64,000 nt of DNA from Sulfuricurvum sp. PC08-66 (GTDB taxonomy: Bacteria > Campylobacterota > Campylobacteria > Campylobacterales > Sulfurimonadaceae). A program made the translations under genes and the position numbers. Of this stretch, positions 43,527 to 51,782 are shown one piece after another. Each line of letters starts with the position of its first letter. The first letter of the stretch is position 1. The notes below the pieces were generated by a model that was not told the DNA's origin, did no database searches, and saw only the letters and a program-made list of their open reading frames with translations. The stretch covers positions 307,020 to 371,019 of the forward strand of contig JQIT01000002.1 of NCBI GenBank assembly GCA_000830255.1, read 5' to 3'.

Positions 43527-44470
43527 GATTGACCTCCAAAAATACGTGCTATGAGAGAGCCTTCATAGACGATGGGATATTCACGTAGCGTGAAAAGGAG
43601 TCCATTGGCAGGTGAAAATATCTCCTCTAGCACTTCCCCTGTGAGTGCAGAGACAATTTGCCCTATCTTTTCGCCCGCTTTGACGCGTTGGCTATGCTCT
43701 AATGCAGGGACAAAAAGTCCTGAGGCGTTGGCATTGAGGTAAAAAACCTCCCCCTTTTCACTCGTGATGGGGAGTTTGCGCGCTTTGAGAGGGCGTAAAA
43801 TCAGCCCCTCAAAAGCCAAAACATTGAGAATTCCTTCGAGCAAATCGTGTCCATAGCTTTGGGTGACGCGCATCCCTACACCCATCTCGACCACGAGGGT
43901 CTTGGTACCGCGTGTGTTCATGGCGTGGGCGAAGGTGGACTCGAGGACGGTCACCGCATCGTGAATCCAGACGAAATCGATACCCATGTAGTTTGCCAAA
44001 GGTAGTAGCTGTGGGGCGTACTCGACGCTCATACGCACTTGGGGAATTTCGCGTAAAAAGATATTGCTCGAATGTATATCGATAGCCAGTGCGCTTCCAG
44101 CAATGACCTCCACAATCCCCTCGGCAATTTGCGCGGGCAAAAAATCGTTTTTGCTGCCAGGGAAGACGCGGTTGAGGTCGACATTATAAAAAGGAACACT
44201 TCGCGTGATGCTATCGATACCCAAGGCATTGAGCGCGGGGTAGAGGTCGATGATACCGCGTATGGTGTGGCTGTTTTGGCGCAACCATTGCGAGAGCAAA
44301 AAGAGGACATATTGCCCCTCTAGCTCATCGCCATGCGTACCTGTGACTATCGAAGCGCGTTTGAGTCCCTCGAGGCTGGTGGCGTTGTCGGGATAGAAGC
44401 GGTTTCGTTTGATTTTCAGCGTTTCACTAACGGGCAATTCGATAGTAATAACATCTTCAAGTGTGTTCAT
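43523..44470 (-). CDS. succinylglutamate desuccinylase/aspartoacylase family hydrolase
   Basis: This 315-residue zinc carboxypeptidase-like amidohydrolase has intact ligands: His46 and Glu49 in GTHGDELEG and His133 in AIDIHSS. Arg101 in DLNRVFPG is the expected substrate-binding residue. Members release acyl groups from N-acylated amino acids. It stands in an operon with ATP-grasp, alpha-E and transglutaminase-like genes, so a peptide or amide bond made by those may be the substrate. It overlaps the transglutaminase-like gene by 14 bp. Confidence 0.88.
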   Translation of the reverse strand: MNTLEDVITIELPVSETLKIKRNRFYPDNATSLEGLKRASIVTGTHGDELEGQYVLFLLSQWLRQNSHTIRGIIDLYPALNALGIDSITRSVPFYNVDLNRVFPGSKNDFLPAQIAEGIVEVIAGSALAIDIHSSNIFLREIPQVRMSVEYAPQLLPLANYMGIDFVWIHDAVTVLESTFAHAMNTRGTKTLVVEMGVGMRVTQSYGHDLLEGILNVLAFEGLILRPLKARKLPITSEKGEVFYLNANASGLFVPALEHSQRVKAGEKIGQIVSALTGEVLEEIFSPANGLLFTLREYPIVYEGSLIARIFGGQS

Positions 44471-45227
44471 CTAAGCGTTCCATATGAGCATAAATATGCA
44501 TAGTTTGTTGGGCATTTCCCACGAAAATACCCTTGTTGACGCTCGTATCGAGTGCATCACGACCGTGTGCTAGCTTGATATAAGGCTCATGGGTGATGAG
44601 GATGTCGTGCGTAGGGTCGACGCCCAGCCAAACGCTCCCATCGTGATACTCCACCCACGCATGTGTCTCGCCCTCACCTGTCACAAAACCGTTGACATAG
44701 CGTGCAGGAATACCGTAATAGCGCAAAGCCGCTATCATCAAATGGGCGAAATCTTGACAGACGCCTTGATGATTTTCAAGCAACGTATCGATAGAACAGT
44801 AGGCACTTGTGACACCTGCTTGGTAGCCAAACCCCTCAAAAATAGCACTTTTGAGATACTCGACCAGCGGCGTCAATTGGGTGGGGGATTTTAGCACACT
44901 TAGCCATGCGACAAAAGCCTCGCTCATAGGTGTCAGCGGTGAGCTGTGTCGATAGATGTCCCACACCGCGTCTGCCTCGAAATAGGCGCGGTCGAAGCGA
45001 ATCGTAGCTTGCGTGAGAAACTCGAAATGGGTATGCGATTCCATGATATTGCCAAAATAGATGGTATTACCAAAGCCATCGACCGTCGTAGCGAAATTTG
45101 CGTTGGTTTGAAACGCCTCGATGGTATAAAAGGGCGTAGGGCGTGGCGCGATTTTGAGTGCGTAGTGATGCGCGCGTACCTTGTGGTCAAACGCCAATTC
45201 AAAACGGTAATCGAGGTTATATCTCAT
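44457..45227 (-). CDS. transglutaminase-like protease-fold protein
   Basis: This 256-residue protein has the N-terminal beta domain of bacterial transglutaminase-like proteins (1-90) and a papain-like core with Cys157 (GVCQDFAH), His189 (ETHAWVEY) and Asp204 (GVDPTHD). It has no signal peptide. In genomes with ATP-grasp and alpha-E partners such proteins are thought to cleave or transfer an amide. It overlaps the alpha-E gene by 11 bp. Confidence 0.92.
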   Translation of the reverse strand: MRYNLDYRFELAFDHKVRAHHYALKIAPRPTPFYTIEAFQTNANFATTVDGFGNTIYFGNIMESHTHFEFLTQATIRFDRAYFEADAVWDIYRHSSPLTPMSEAFVAWLSVLKSPTQLTPLVEYLKSAIFEGFGYQAGVTSAYCSIDTLLENHQGVCQDFAHLMIAALRYYGIPARYVNGFVTGEGETHAWVEYHDGSVWLGVDPTHDILITHEPYIKLAHGRDALDTSVNKGIFVGNAQQTMHIYAHMERLDEHT

Positions 45228-45870
45228 AATGAATCAGTGTGGTGATTTTGGTATTGACCAACTCTATGGCTTCCAAAAGCGGTGAGCCATTGAGCACCAA
45301 AGGTACATAACGTGCATCGATAGAACGCCCTAGCTCGTTGAGTCGTACCACGTCCAGCGAGACCAATTTGGTGTCGCCATAGAGCCGTAGCTCCAAATCC
45401 AATATCTCGATAGCCTGCCCGTATTGAATCAATCGATAGGCTTGCGATTTGTTGAGCGTGACGGAGATAAGCCCCCAAAATCTATCCAACTCGCGTATCA
45501 TCTCCTCGATATCCAGTGGTGTCTGAATGCTTTTTTCTAATACGATACGGTTGTAGATAGCATTGATACACGAGAAAGCGTGGTCGCTAATCGTATCGCG
45601 CGAAGCGATAGCGTTTTCACGCGCATTTTGGATGATATAGGCGAGGCTCGAAAAGGGTATCTCTTGGATAGCTTGCTTGATAAAATCGCGTGCGCTCATG
45701 TAGTGGACGTCGTAATCGAGCTTCTCGAAAAGCCGTTTGCCTGCGTCGTTATCGACATCGATGATGAGATCAAAACTGCGGTTTATCTCTCTAGCGACTG
45801 TCTCGAAGCGTTGGGCGTAGCGTCCTAGCCAATAGAGACTGTCTGCGGTGCGTATGCTTAAATGTTTCAT
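45217..45870 (-). CDS. alpha-E domain protein
   Basis: This 217-residue all-helical protein starts MKHLSIRTADSLYWLGRYAQRFETVARE, the usual signature of the alpha-E family. The RTADSLYWLGRYAQR motif is a near-consensus. Its biochemical role is not known; it is always found with the circularly permuted ATP-grasp and transglutaminase-like proteins. It lies 3 bp after the ATP-grasp gene. Confidence 0.92.
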   Translation of the reverse strand: MKHLSIRTADSLYWLGRYAQRFETVAREINRSFDLIIDVDNDAGKRLFEKLDYDVHYMSARDFIKQAIQEIPFSSLAYIIQNARENAIASRDTISDHAFSCINAIYNRIVLEKSIQTPLDIEEMIRELDRFWGLISVTLNKSQAYRLIQYGQAIEILDLELRLYGDTKLVSLDVVRLNELGRSIDARYVPLVLNGSPLLEAIELVNTKITTLIHYEI

Positions 45871-45873
45871 TGT

Positions 45874-47235
45874 TTACCCCACAATCCATGTATCTTTGAA
45901 TCCGCCACCTTGAGAGGAGTTGACCAGATAATTGCCCTCTTCGAGTGCATAGCGCGTAAGTCCACTGGGCCACACATAGATCTCCTCGCCATGCACCACA
46001 TAGCAGCGCAAATCCGATTTGCGTGGAGTCAGCGTCGCGGCATCGAAGCTACAATCGATGTCATAAAACTCGATAAGCTCTTGCGCGATGAAGCGTCGAG
46101 GCTCTTTGATTATCATCGCTTTGAGCTCTTCGATTTGCGCTTTACTCATTTTGTGCCCAAAGAGCACGCCATAGCCACCCGCCTCTGCGACATCCTTGAT
46201 GACCAATTTTTCCATATTGGCTAGGACATAGGCGCGGTCTGCTTCAAAATAGGGCAAATAGGTAGGCGCATTGTCGATGAGAGGCTCTTCGCCTAGATAG
46301 TAGCGAATCATTTGGGGCACAAAATAGTAGATACCTTTGTCATCAGCGATGCCGTTGCCTATAGAGTTTATGAGTGCCACATTACCCGCGCGATAGACGT
46401 TTGCAAGCCCTGCTACACCAATAAGACTGGTAGGATTGAACTCCAAAGGGTCAATAAACTCATCATCGAGACGGCGGTACATCGCACCTACTTGAATATG
46501 CTCACCGTTGAAGCTTTTGAGGTAGAGTTTGTCCCCCAAGACCACCAAATCTTGGTTGGTCGCCAAGACCGATTGCGTCGATTTGGCGAGGAATGAGTGC
46601 TCATAAAAGGCGGAGTTGTAGCGCCCTGGGGTGAGGACAACATTGATACCCCCTGTCGAGACGTAGTTCATCATTTTGGCTAGCTCTTCGGGGTAGTAGC
46701 GAATCTTTTCGATTTGCATCTCTTCAAAAAACTCAGGGAAAATTTTGCGATAAGCTTGACGAATCGAGAGTGGGTAGCTCGCACCGCTTGGCACGCGCAA
46801 ATTATCCTCCAAAATCGTCCAGCGGTCGTTGGCACTGTTTTTGACCAAATCAATACCAGAGATATGTGTGCGGATATTTTTGGCAGTTTTTGTACCGTGA
46901 AATTGGGGCAAATATGCTTTGGAGGAGTAGACAAATTCGCTAGGAATAATCCCCTCTTTGAGGATTTTTTGCTCCCCGTAAATATCATTCAAAAAGAGGT
47001 TGAGTGCATGTACGCGCTGTTTGAGTCCACGCTCCAACTGCACAAACTCCGCTTTTGGGATGATACGCGGGATCATATCGAAGGGAAAAGAGCGCTCTAC
47101 GAAGGTGTTCTCTTTGTAAAGATTGAAATTGACCGCGAAGCGATCCATAAAACTCTTGAGCTGGGGAATTTTGCGTTTGTCGATGGCATTATAGAGAGAG
47201 AGGAAGTGCTCAAACTCTGGGGTACTTTGGGTCAT
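45874..47235 (-). CDS. circularly permuted ATP-grasp protein
   Basis: This 453-residue member of the CP_ATPgrasp_2 family is a presumed ATP-dependent carboxylate-amine ligase. Typical segments are PFDMIPRIIP, ILEDNLRVPSGASY, LTPGRYNSAFYEHSFLA and NSIGNGIADDK. The true start is the ATG at 47235 (a TTG is one codon before). It heads a five-gene operon ending at 42594. The family is predicted to add amino acids to a peptide or small molecule. Confidence 0.93.
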   Translation of the reverse strand: MTQSTPEFEHFLSLYNAIDKRKIPQLKSFMDRFAVNFNLYKENTFVERSFPFDMIPRIIPKAEFVQLERGLKQRVHALNLFLNDIYGEQKILKEGIIPSEFVYSSKAYLPQFHGTKTAKNIRTHISGIDLVKNSANDRWTILEDNLRVPSGASYPLSIRQAYRKIFPEFFEEMQIEKIRYYPEELAKMMNYVSTGGINVVLTPGRYNSAFYEHSFLAKSTQSVLATNQDLVVLGDKLYLKSFNGEHIQVGAMYRRLDDEFIDPLEFNPTSLIGVAGLANVYRAGNVALINSIGNGIADDKGIYYFVPQMIRYYLGEEPLIDNAPTYLPYFEADRAYVLANMEKLVIKDVAEAGGYGVLFGHKMSKAQIEELKAMIIKEPRRFIAQELIEFYDIDCSFDAATLTPRKSDLRCYVVHGEEIYVWPSGLTRYALEEGNYLVNSSQGGGFKDTWIVG

Positions 47236-47267
47236 CAATGGCCTCGATAGAGTGGGATGGTAGAACC

Positions 47268-47273
47268 ATTATG
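47268..47273 (-). promoter_or_regulatory. -10 box of the ATP-grasp operon
   Basis: CATAAT on the minus strand, in the context GGGCATAATGG, lies 32 bp before the start codon at 47235. Confidence 0.4.
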
Positions 47274-47280
47274 CCCAAAA

Positions 47281-47346
47281 AAGAGTCCATTTTTCGTCAA
47301 ATTGTGCACAAAAAGTGTACACAATCGACCCAAGCCGAAGCTTAGG
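47281..47346 (-). terminator. hairpins after the CetA-like gene
   Basis: On the minus strand the stop codon of the CetA-like gene is inside a hairpin CCTAAGC-TTCG-GCTTGGG (47329-47346) with a UUCG-type loop. An imperfect second hairpin, TTGTG..CAC and GTGCACAA around TTTTT, follows. A T run is present after it. Termination is likely but the elements are not canonical. Confidence 0.45.
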
Positions 47347-48457
47347 CTAATTCGTTCATCGTAGTGATGATTTCGTTCATTTTTTGGTCTACGTTACCCA
47401 CGTATTGGGTGAGGCTAATCATGTCTTGCATATTGTGATTGAGTGAATCACTGCTGTCGTTGATAGATTGGACAAGGACATTGATAGTAGCAGAAATCTC
47501 TGCCAAAGAGCGTTGTGTGCGCTCTGCCAATTTACGTACCTCATCGGCAACGACGGCAAACCCTCGACCATGCTCCCCTGCACGGGCTGCCTCGATAGCA
47601 GCATTGAGCGCGAGTAGATTGGTCTGGTCTGCAATATCACCGATAGTGAGCAAAATCTCTTTGGTCTCATTGGTGCTAGCGACCAAGCTTTGCAAGCCAT
47701 CAGAGAGTTCACTCTCTTTTTGCGCAATGCCGTTGATACGATTAATCGTCGTATCAATCATGCCGTTTAGTTCACTGAAAGTCGTCCCTTTCATCTTCTC
47801 TAGCGTACCGCGAAGCTGTTTGGTGTTGTTCTCTAGCGACTGTTTGGAGGCTTGGTTTTGTTTCTCGATGGTTTGAAGCGATTCGCCCAATTTATTGACA
47901 TTGTGAAGTAACTCGCCCATTTTGCCCTCGATTTTGACATCGACGCGCGCTTCAAACTCACCTCGACCCAAACGCTCTAGCGTAGCAATGGCAGTATTAA
48001 TCGTATCATCGATACTGTCAAGCATTTTGTTCATTGTTTTCTTGAGCATGTAGACATAGGGAGTGCTCGAATCACTCTCGACGCGGCACATGGTGTGCCC
48101 TTTTTTGATTTTGTCTGCAAGCAAAATCATCTCGCCCGCTACCTTGGTGTCGATTTGGGTCGTTTTTTGGTAGGTATCGACCAATGTATTGAGCATCGCG
48201 ATAATCGAATCGGGTTGTGCATTGGGGGAAAGCTCGACATGATTGCGTTTGTTTTGCAAGAGTGCGATGCCTTGTTTGAGGAGTCGATTGACCTCTTCGT
48301 GCGATTGCACACCGCTTTGGAGGATAAGTACATAAAGCACCGCAAGCCCTAAGCCTACGTAGACAACAATGCCGCTACCCGTAAGCGCAAAAAGCGCCAG
48401 AATAAGTAGCAAAAGAGCGATAGTAACGATTTTGTGTTGAGCAATGGTGAGATTCAT
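47342..48457 (-). CDS. cetA: CetA-like chemotaxis signalling protein
   Basis: This 371-residue membrane protein has two N-terminal helices (about 12-48), a coiled-coil linker, and a methyl-accepting signalling hairpin with the conserved tip [32 protein letters not shown]. There is almost no periplasmic sensor domain. The paired gene 9 bp upstream encodes a PAS protein, so together they match the CetA/CetB energy-taxis system of Campylobacter, where CetB senses redox and CetA signals. The part after the tip is short (about 55 residues), with no room for a full second methylation helix. Confidence 0.82.
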   Translation of the reverse strand: MNLTIAQHKIVTIALLLLILALFALTGSGIVVYVGLGLAVLYVLILQSGVQSHEEVNRLLKQGIALLQNKRNHVELSPNAQPDSIIAMLNTLVDTYQKTTQIDTKVAGEMILLADKIKKGHTMCRVESDSSTPYVYMLKKTMNKMLDSIDDTINTAIATLERLGRGEFEARVDVKIEGKMGELLHNVNKLGESLQTIEKQNQASKQSLENNTKQLRGTLEKMKGTTFSELNGMIDTTINRINGIAQKESELSDGLQSLVASTNETKEILLTIGDIADQTNLLALNAAIEAARAGEHGRGFAVVADEVRKLAERTQRSLAEISATINVLVQSINDSSDSLNHNMQDMISLTQYVGNVDQKMNEIITTMNELA

Positions 48458-48466
48458 AGAGAGTTC

Positions 48467-48835
48467 CTATCGCATGGTTTTGTAGAGTTTTTCAGCATCG
48501 GCAATTTCCATATCCGATGGTCGACGACGACATGACATATAGCCCCCTGGCATAGGGTAGACTGTCGCATAGACCCAATAGTAGCCACCCTCTTTGGTGC
48601 GGTTTTTGACATAGCCTGTCCACACTTTGCCACTCTTGACGGTATCCCATAAACTTTTAAAAGCAGCCTTGGGCATATCGGGATGTCTCACGATACTGTG
48701 AGGTTTTCCTACAAGCTCTTCTAGTGTGTAACCGGCCACTTTACAAAAATCCTCATTGGCAAAAGTGATAACACCCTTTTGGTCTGTTTGGGAGACCAAA
48801 AAGTCATTCTCGCTTAAGCGATACTCTCGAGACAT
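48467..48835 (-). CDS. cetB: PAS-domain redox sensor, CetB-like
   Basis: This 122-residue protein is a single PAS domain of the Aer type, with ITFANEDFCKVAGYTLEELVGKPHSIVRHPDMP and the C-terminal NRTKEGGYYWVYATV. The GYxxEELxGKxHxxxRHPDMP signature is shared with Aer/CetB proteins that bind FAD. It is translated just before the CetA-like protein and should control its kinase output. Confidence 0.88.
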   Translation of the reverse strand: MSREYRLSENDFLVSQTDQKGVITFANEDFCKVAGYTLEELVGKPHSIVRHPDMPKAAFKSLWDTVKSGKVWTGYVKNRTKEGGYYWVYATVYPMPGGYMSCRRRPSDMEIADAEKLYKTMR

Positions 48836-48962
48836 AGCGCATCCTTTATATGCAGTATTTTAATGGAACTATTATAGTGTTATTAACAGCAAATGTTATT
48901 CCATCGTCGATGAAAAAATCATCAAAAAATGCGACAAACGCCCAAACTGTGTAGTTTCGACA

Positions 48963-50411
48963 CTACACCGTCATATAGTCATGTAAAAATTTAGGTGCAT
49001 CGCTACGGCGTTTGGGTGCAAAATCCTCTAGCATCGATTGGGCTACCTTCGATTGGGCAATACCGCGATGCTCGATAAGATAATCGAACAAGAGTTTTGC
49101 CATACGCTCTAGGGAAATTGCATGTGTCGCATCGGTGCGCACATAGAGCCACTGCGATAATGCCCAAAAGTGCTCAAAGGGCGATTCATTGCTCCATAAC
49201 AGTTGCAAGGTTTGAGGAAAACGCTCGGAGTTGTAGAGTATCTCCCAATAGCGTGTAAAACGCTTCATCGCTTGAATCTCCTCAAAACGCATCGTGGAGG
49301 TTTGCAGTACATCAAAAGGGGGCATGGAGTGATAGAGCATTTCGTAGGGCACATCGTGACGCGCCAATGCGGTGCCTGAGAGCTTTTTGAGAATGCCAAT
49401 TTGAATCTCACACTTCGTATGTGCCACAAGCGTATCGAGATTGCGCCCAAACTGCGCCAACGTCTCCCCTGGTAATCCCACAATAAGGTCTACATGCAGA
49501 TGCGCTTGGGTGTGTTGGGTCAAAAAATCGAGATTTTCCAACACCTTGGTGCGATTGAGCGGTCGACTGATGCGGTTGGCGACCTCCTCATCGAGGGTTT
49601 GAATCCCTACTTCTAGTTGCAACGCACCCGCGTCAAAGAGAGCAATTTTGGCCTTGAGCGGTGCAGGAAAATGGTCGGGCACCACCTCGAAGTGGGCAAA
49701 ATAGGGCATCGGCTTGGAGAGAAAAAAGTCCAACACAGCATGTGCTACGCGCATTTGGCTGTTGAAGGTTCTATCGATAAATTTAAATTCACGCACACCG
49801 CGTTGCCACAATCGCTCTAACGCCGCCAAAAAGCGCTCTATCTCAAAAAGTACAATCTTTTCATCCAGCGAAGAGAGACAAAATTCACACAAGAAAGGGC
49901 ACCCACGCGAAGCCTCGACGTAGATGATGCGATGAGCAATATCCTCATCGCTGTAATATTCGTACGGCAGTGCAATGTCATTTAGATTAGGCGCGGTGGG
50001 TCGTACAATGCCTTGTGCAGGGGGAGTGCCACGCCAAACCGCCTCACACAGCGCAAAAAAAGCAGTGTCCGCTTGACCTTGGATGATGTAGTGCGCACCG
50101 CTCAAATCGACCCCAAAAGGCTCATAACTTGCCTGCGGACCCCCCACAATGATAAGGGTTTGGGGGGAGAGAAGCCGCAACAATCCCACAAGCTCGCTCA
50201 CCAACGATGCATTCCAAATATAGGCGCCGATGCCAATAATACGCGGTCGATGTGCCAAAAGTTTTTCAGCGGCAATCTCTGCTGTGTCGTGAATCGTGAA
50301 CTCTAGGATAGCGGTGTGCACTTGCAGATGTTGCATATTGGCGTACAAATAGCGCAGTCCCAATGCCGTATGGGTGTAGCGCGCATTAAAGGTAGTGAGG
50401 AGAATCTCCAT
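48963..50411 (-). CDS. B12-binding radical SAM protein (DUF4080-like)
   Basis: This 482-residue protein has an N-terminal cobalamin-binding Rossmann domain (1-130), a radical-SAM domain with Cys171/Cys175/Cys178 (CPFLCEFC), and a C-terminal DUF4080-type tail. The substrate is unknown; the family includes methylases and ring-forming enzymes. It starts three bases after the histidine-kinase gene, the last in a run with two signalling genes. Confidence 0.87.
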   Translation of the reverse strand: MEILLTTFNARYTHTALGLRYLYANMQHLQVHTAILEFTIHDTAEIAAEKLLAHRPRIIGIGAYIWNASLVSELVGLLRLLSPQTLIIVGGPQASYEPFGVDLSGAHYIIQGQADTAFFALCEAVWRGTPPAQGIVRPTAPNLNDIALPYEYYSDEDIAHRIIYVEASRGCPFLCEFCLSSLDEKIVLFEIERFLAALERLWQRGVREFKFIDRTFNSQMRVAHAVLDFFLSKPMPYFAHFEVVPDHFPAPLKAKIALFDAGALQLEVGIQTLDEEVANRISRPLNRTKVLENLDFLTQHTQAHLHVDLIVGLPGETLAQFGRNLDTLVAHTKCEIQIGILKKLSGTALARHDVPYEMLYHSMPPFDVLQTSTMRFEEIQAMKRFTRYWEILYNSERFPQTLQLLWSNESPFEHFWALSQWLYVRTDATHAISLERMAKLLFDYLIEHRGIAQSKVAQSMLEDFAPKRRSDAPKFLHDYMTV

Positions 50412-50414
50412 CGA

Positions 50415-51782
50415 TTAGGAGAGCTCTTGGGTCGTACACAACGGAAAAAGAATAGAGAACTGCGCACCCTCGTGCGTATTGCGAATCGTAATCATCGAGC
50501 CAAAACTCTCTTGGATAATTTTTTGGCTCATGTAGAGTCCTAGCCCCGTGCCGTCGCTTTTGGTGGTGAAAAAAGGCTCAAATATGCGGTCGATGACGTG
50601 CGCAGGGATACCCTGCGCGTTGTCTTGGATGCGTAGCTCATGAGCGTTGGGGTGTTGGAGGATATGCAGTGTCAGCACAGGCTTCTCTACGGCTTTTTCA
50701 GCAAACGCCTCTTTGGCATTGTTGATGATATTGATAATGACGTGCTTAAGCTCATTCTCGTGCCCAAACACCAAAGGTGACTGCTCCAAATAGTCTCGTT
50801 GCACTGCAATATTTTTGGCGTAGAGTGTCGCACTAATGAGGTGCAAGGCATCATCGACCGCCTTTTGAAGCTCAAATACACGTTTTTCACGACTGGGTTT
50901 GACGAACTGCGTGAAATCACGAATCGTTTGATTCATCAGCGTGATTTGGTTGTTGATCTCCTGCATCGATTCGCTCACCTCACTCATATCGAGCGTACCT
51001 AGCGTGTCACTAAGCTGAATATTTTGGACGATGATGCCAATGGTACCCAAAGGCTGTTTCCACTGGTGCGTGATGTTTGCCATCATCTCACCCATCGCTG
51101 CCATTTTGCTTTGTTGGGACAATAGCGAATCTTTTTCACGGTTACGTGCCACCTCTTGGGCGACTTTGGAGCTGAGCTGATGGTTGAACTGTTTGAGCTT
51201 TTCATTCGTGGCGTGAAGTTTGCCCTCAAAAAGCACCTGCACACCGTTGGAGAAGTGCACATAAAGCGTCTCGATAGAGAGTACCAAGAGCATAAAAATG
51301 AGGTAGTTTTTGTCGTACGGCACCTCAACTACACCCAAAGCAATCAGCACATAGACCACCACTATCGAGCCCAAAAGCAGCCCTACCCAACGCAATCCCG
51401 TAGTGGAATTTTTCAAAAAGATGGAAAAAAGAGGGAAAAAAAACATCCACAAAAAGCCCGAATTGAGAATCCCACCTTGGAAGAGCGCTCCCACATGAGA
51501 GAGGTACATCCCCAACAAGAGCACATTGGAGACGTGGTCGATGTGCCCAACCCCCTGACGAAGTTTCCAAAAGAGATAGATAAAGAGCACAAAGATAACG
51601 CCGTTGATGACGTGGTACTCAAAAGCGCTGTTGACAAAGGTGAAGAGCAAAAAGAGCGGCAGTGCAAAAAAAGAGATGAAATTGATAAGTTGCACTTTTT
51701 TGGTGGTGAGGGCTTCGCTGTCGAGGAGTTGTCCGCTGTAGAGAAGGGAGGTAAAAAAGTGGTGCAATTTTCGTAAAAACAT
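50415..51782 (-). CDS. membrane sensor histidine kinase
   Basis: This 455-residue kinase has six membrane helices (about 33-170), a coiled coil (185-225), the phosphoacceptor box with His239 (ITHQWKQPL), and an ATPase domain with NIINNAKEAF (N box), DNAQGIP (G1) and GTGLGLYMSQKI (G2). HQWRQPL-type boxes are common in Campylobacterota kinases. No response regulator gene is adjacent, but the upstream GGDEF gene overlaps it by one base. Confidence 0.9.
   Translation of the reverse strand: MFLRKLHHFFTSLLYSGQLLDSEALTTKKVQLINFISFFALPLFLLFTFVNSAFEYHVINGVIFVLFIYLFWKLRQGVGHIDHVSNVLLLGMYLSHVGALFQGGILNSGFLWMFFFPLFSIFLKNSTTGLRWVGLLLGSIVVVYVLIALGVVEVPYDKNYLIFMLLVLSIETLYVHFSNGVQVLFEGKLHATNEKLKQFNHQLSSKVAQEVARNREKDSLLSQQSKMAAMGEMMANITHQWKQPLGTIGIIVQNIQLSDTLGTLDMSEVSESMQEINNQITLMNQTIRDFTQFVKPSREKRVFELQKAVDDALHLISATLYAKNIAVQRDYLEQSPLVFGHENELKHVIINIINNAKEAFAEKAVEKPVLTLHILQHPNAHELRIQDNAQGIPAHVIDRIFEPFFTTKSDGTGLGLYMSQKIIQESFGSMITIRNTHEGAQFSILFPLCTTQELS

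Noticed and set aside
46714-47250. 178-codon plus-strand frame
   Set aside because: It lies wholly opposite the ATP-grasp gene, has no ribosome site, and its product has no recognisable pattern.
51156-51776. 206-codon plus-strand frame
   Set aside because: It is antisense to the histidine kinase, and its charged composition mirrors the hydrophobic segments opposite.
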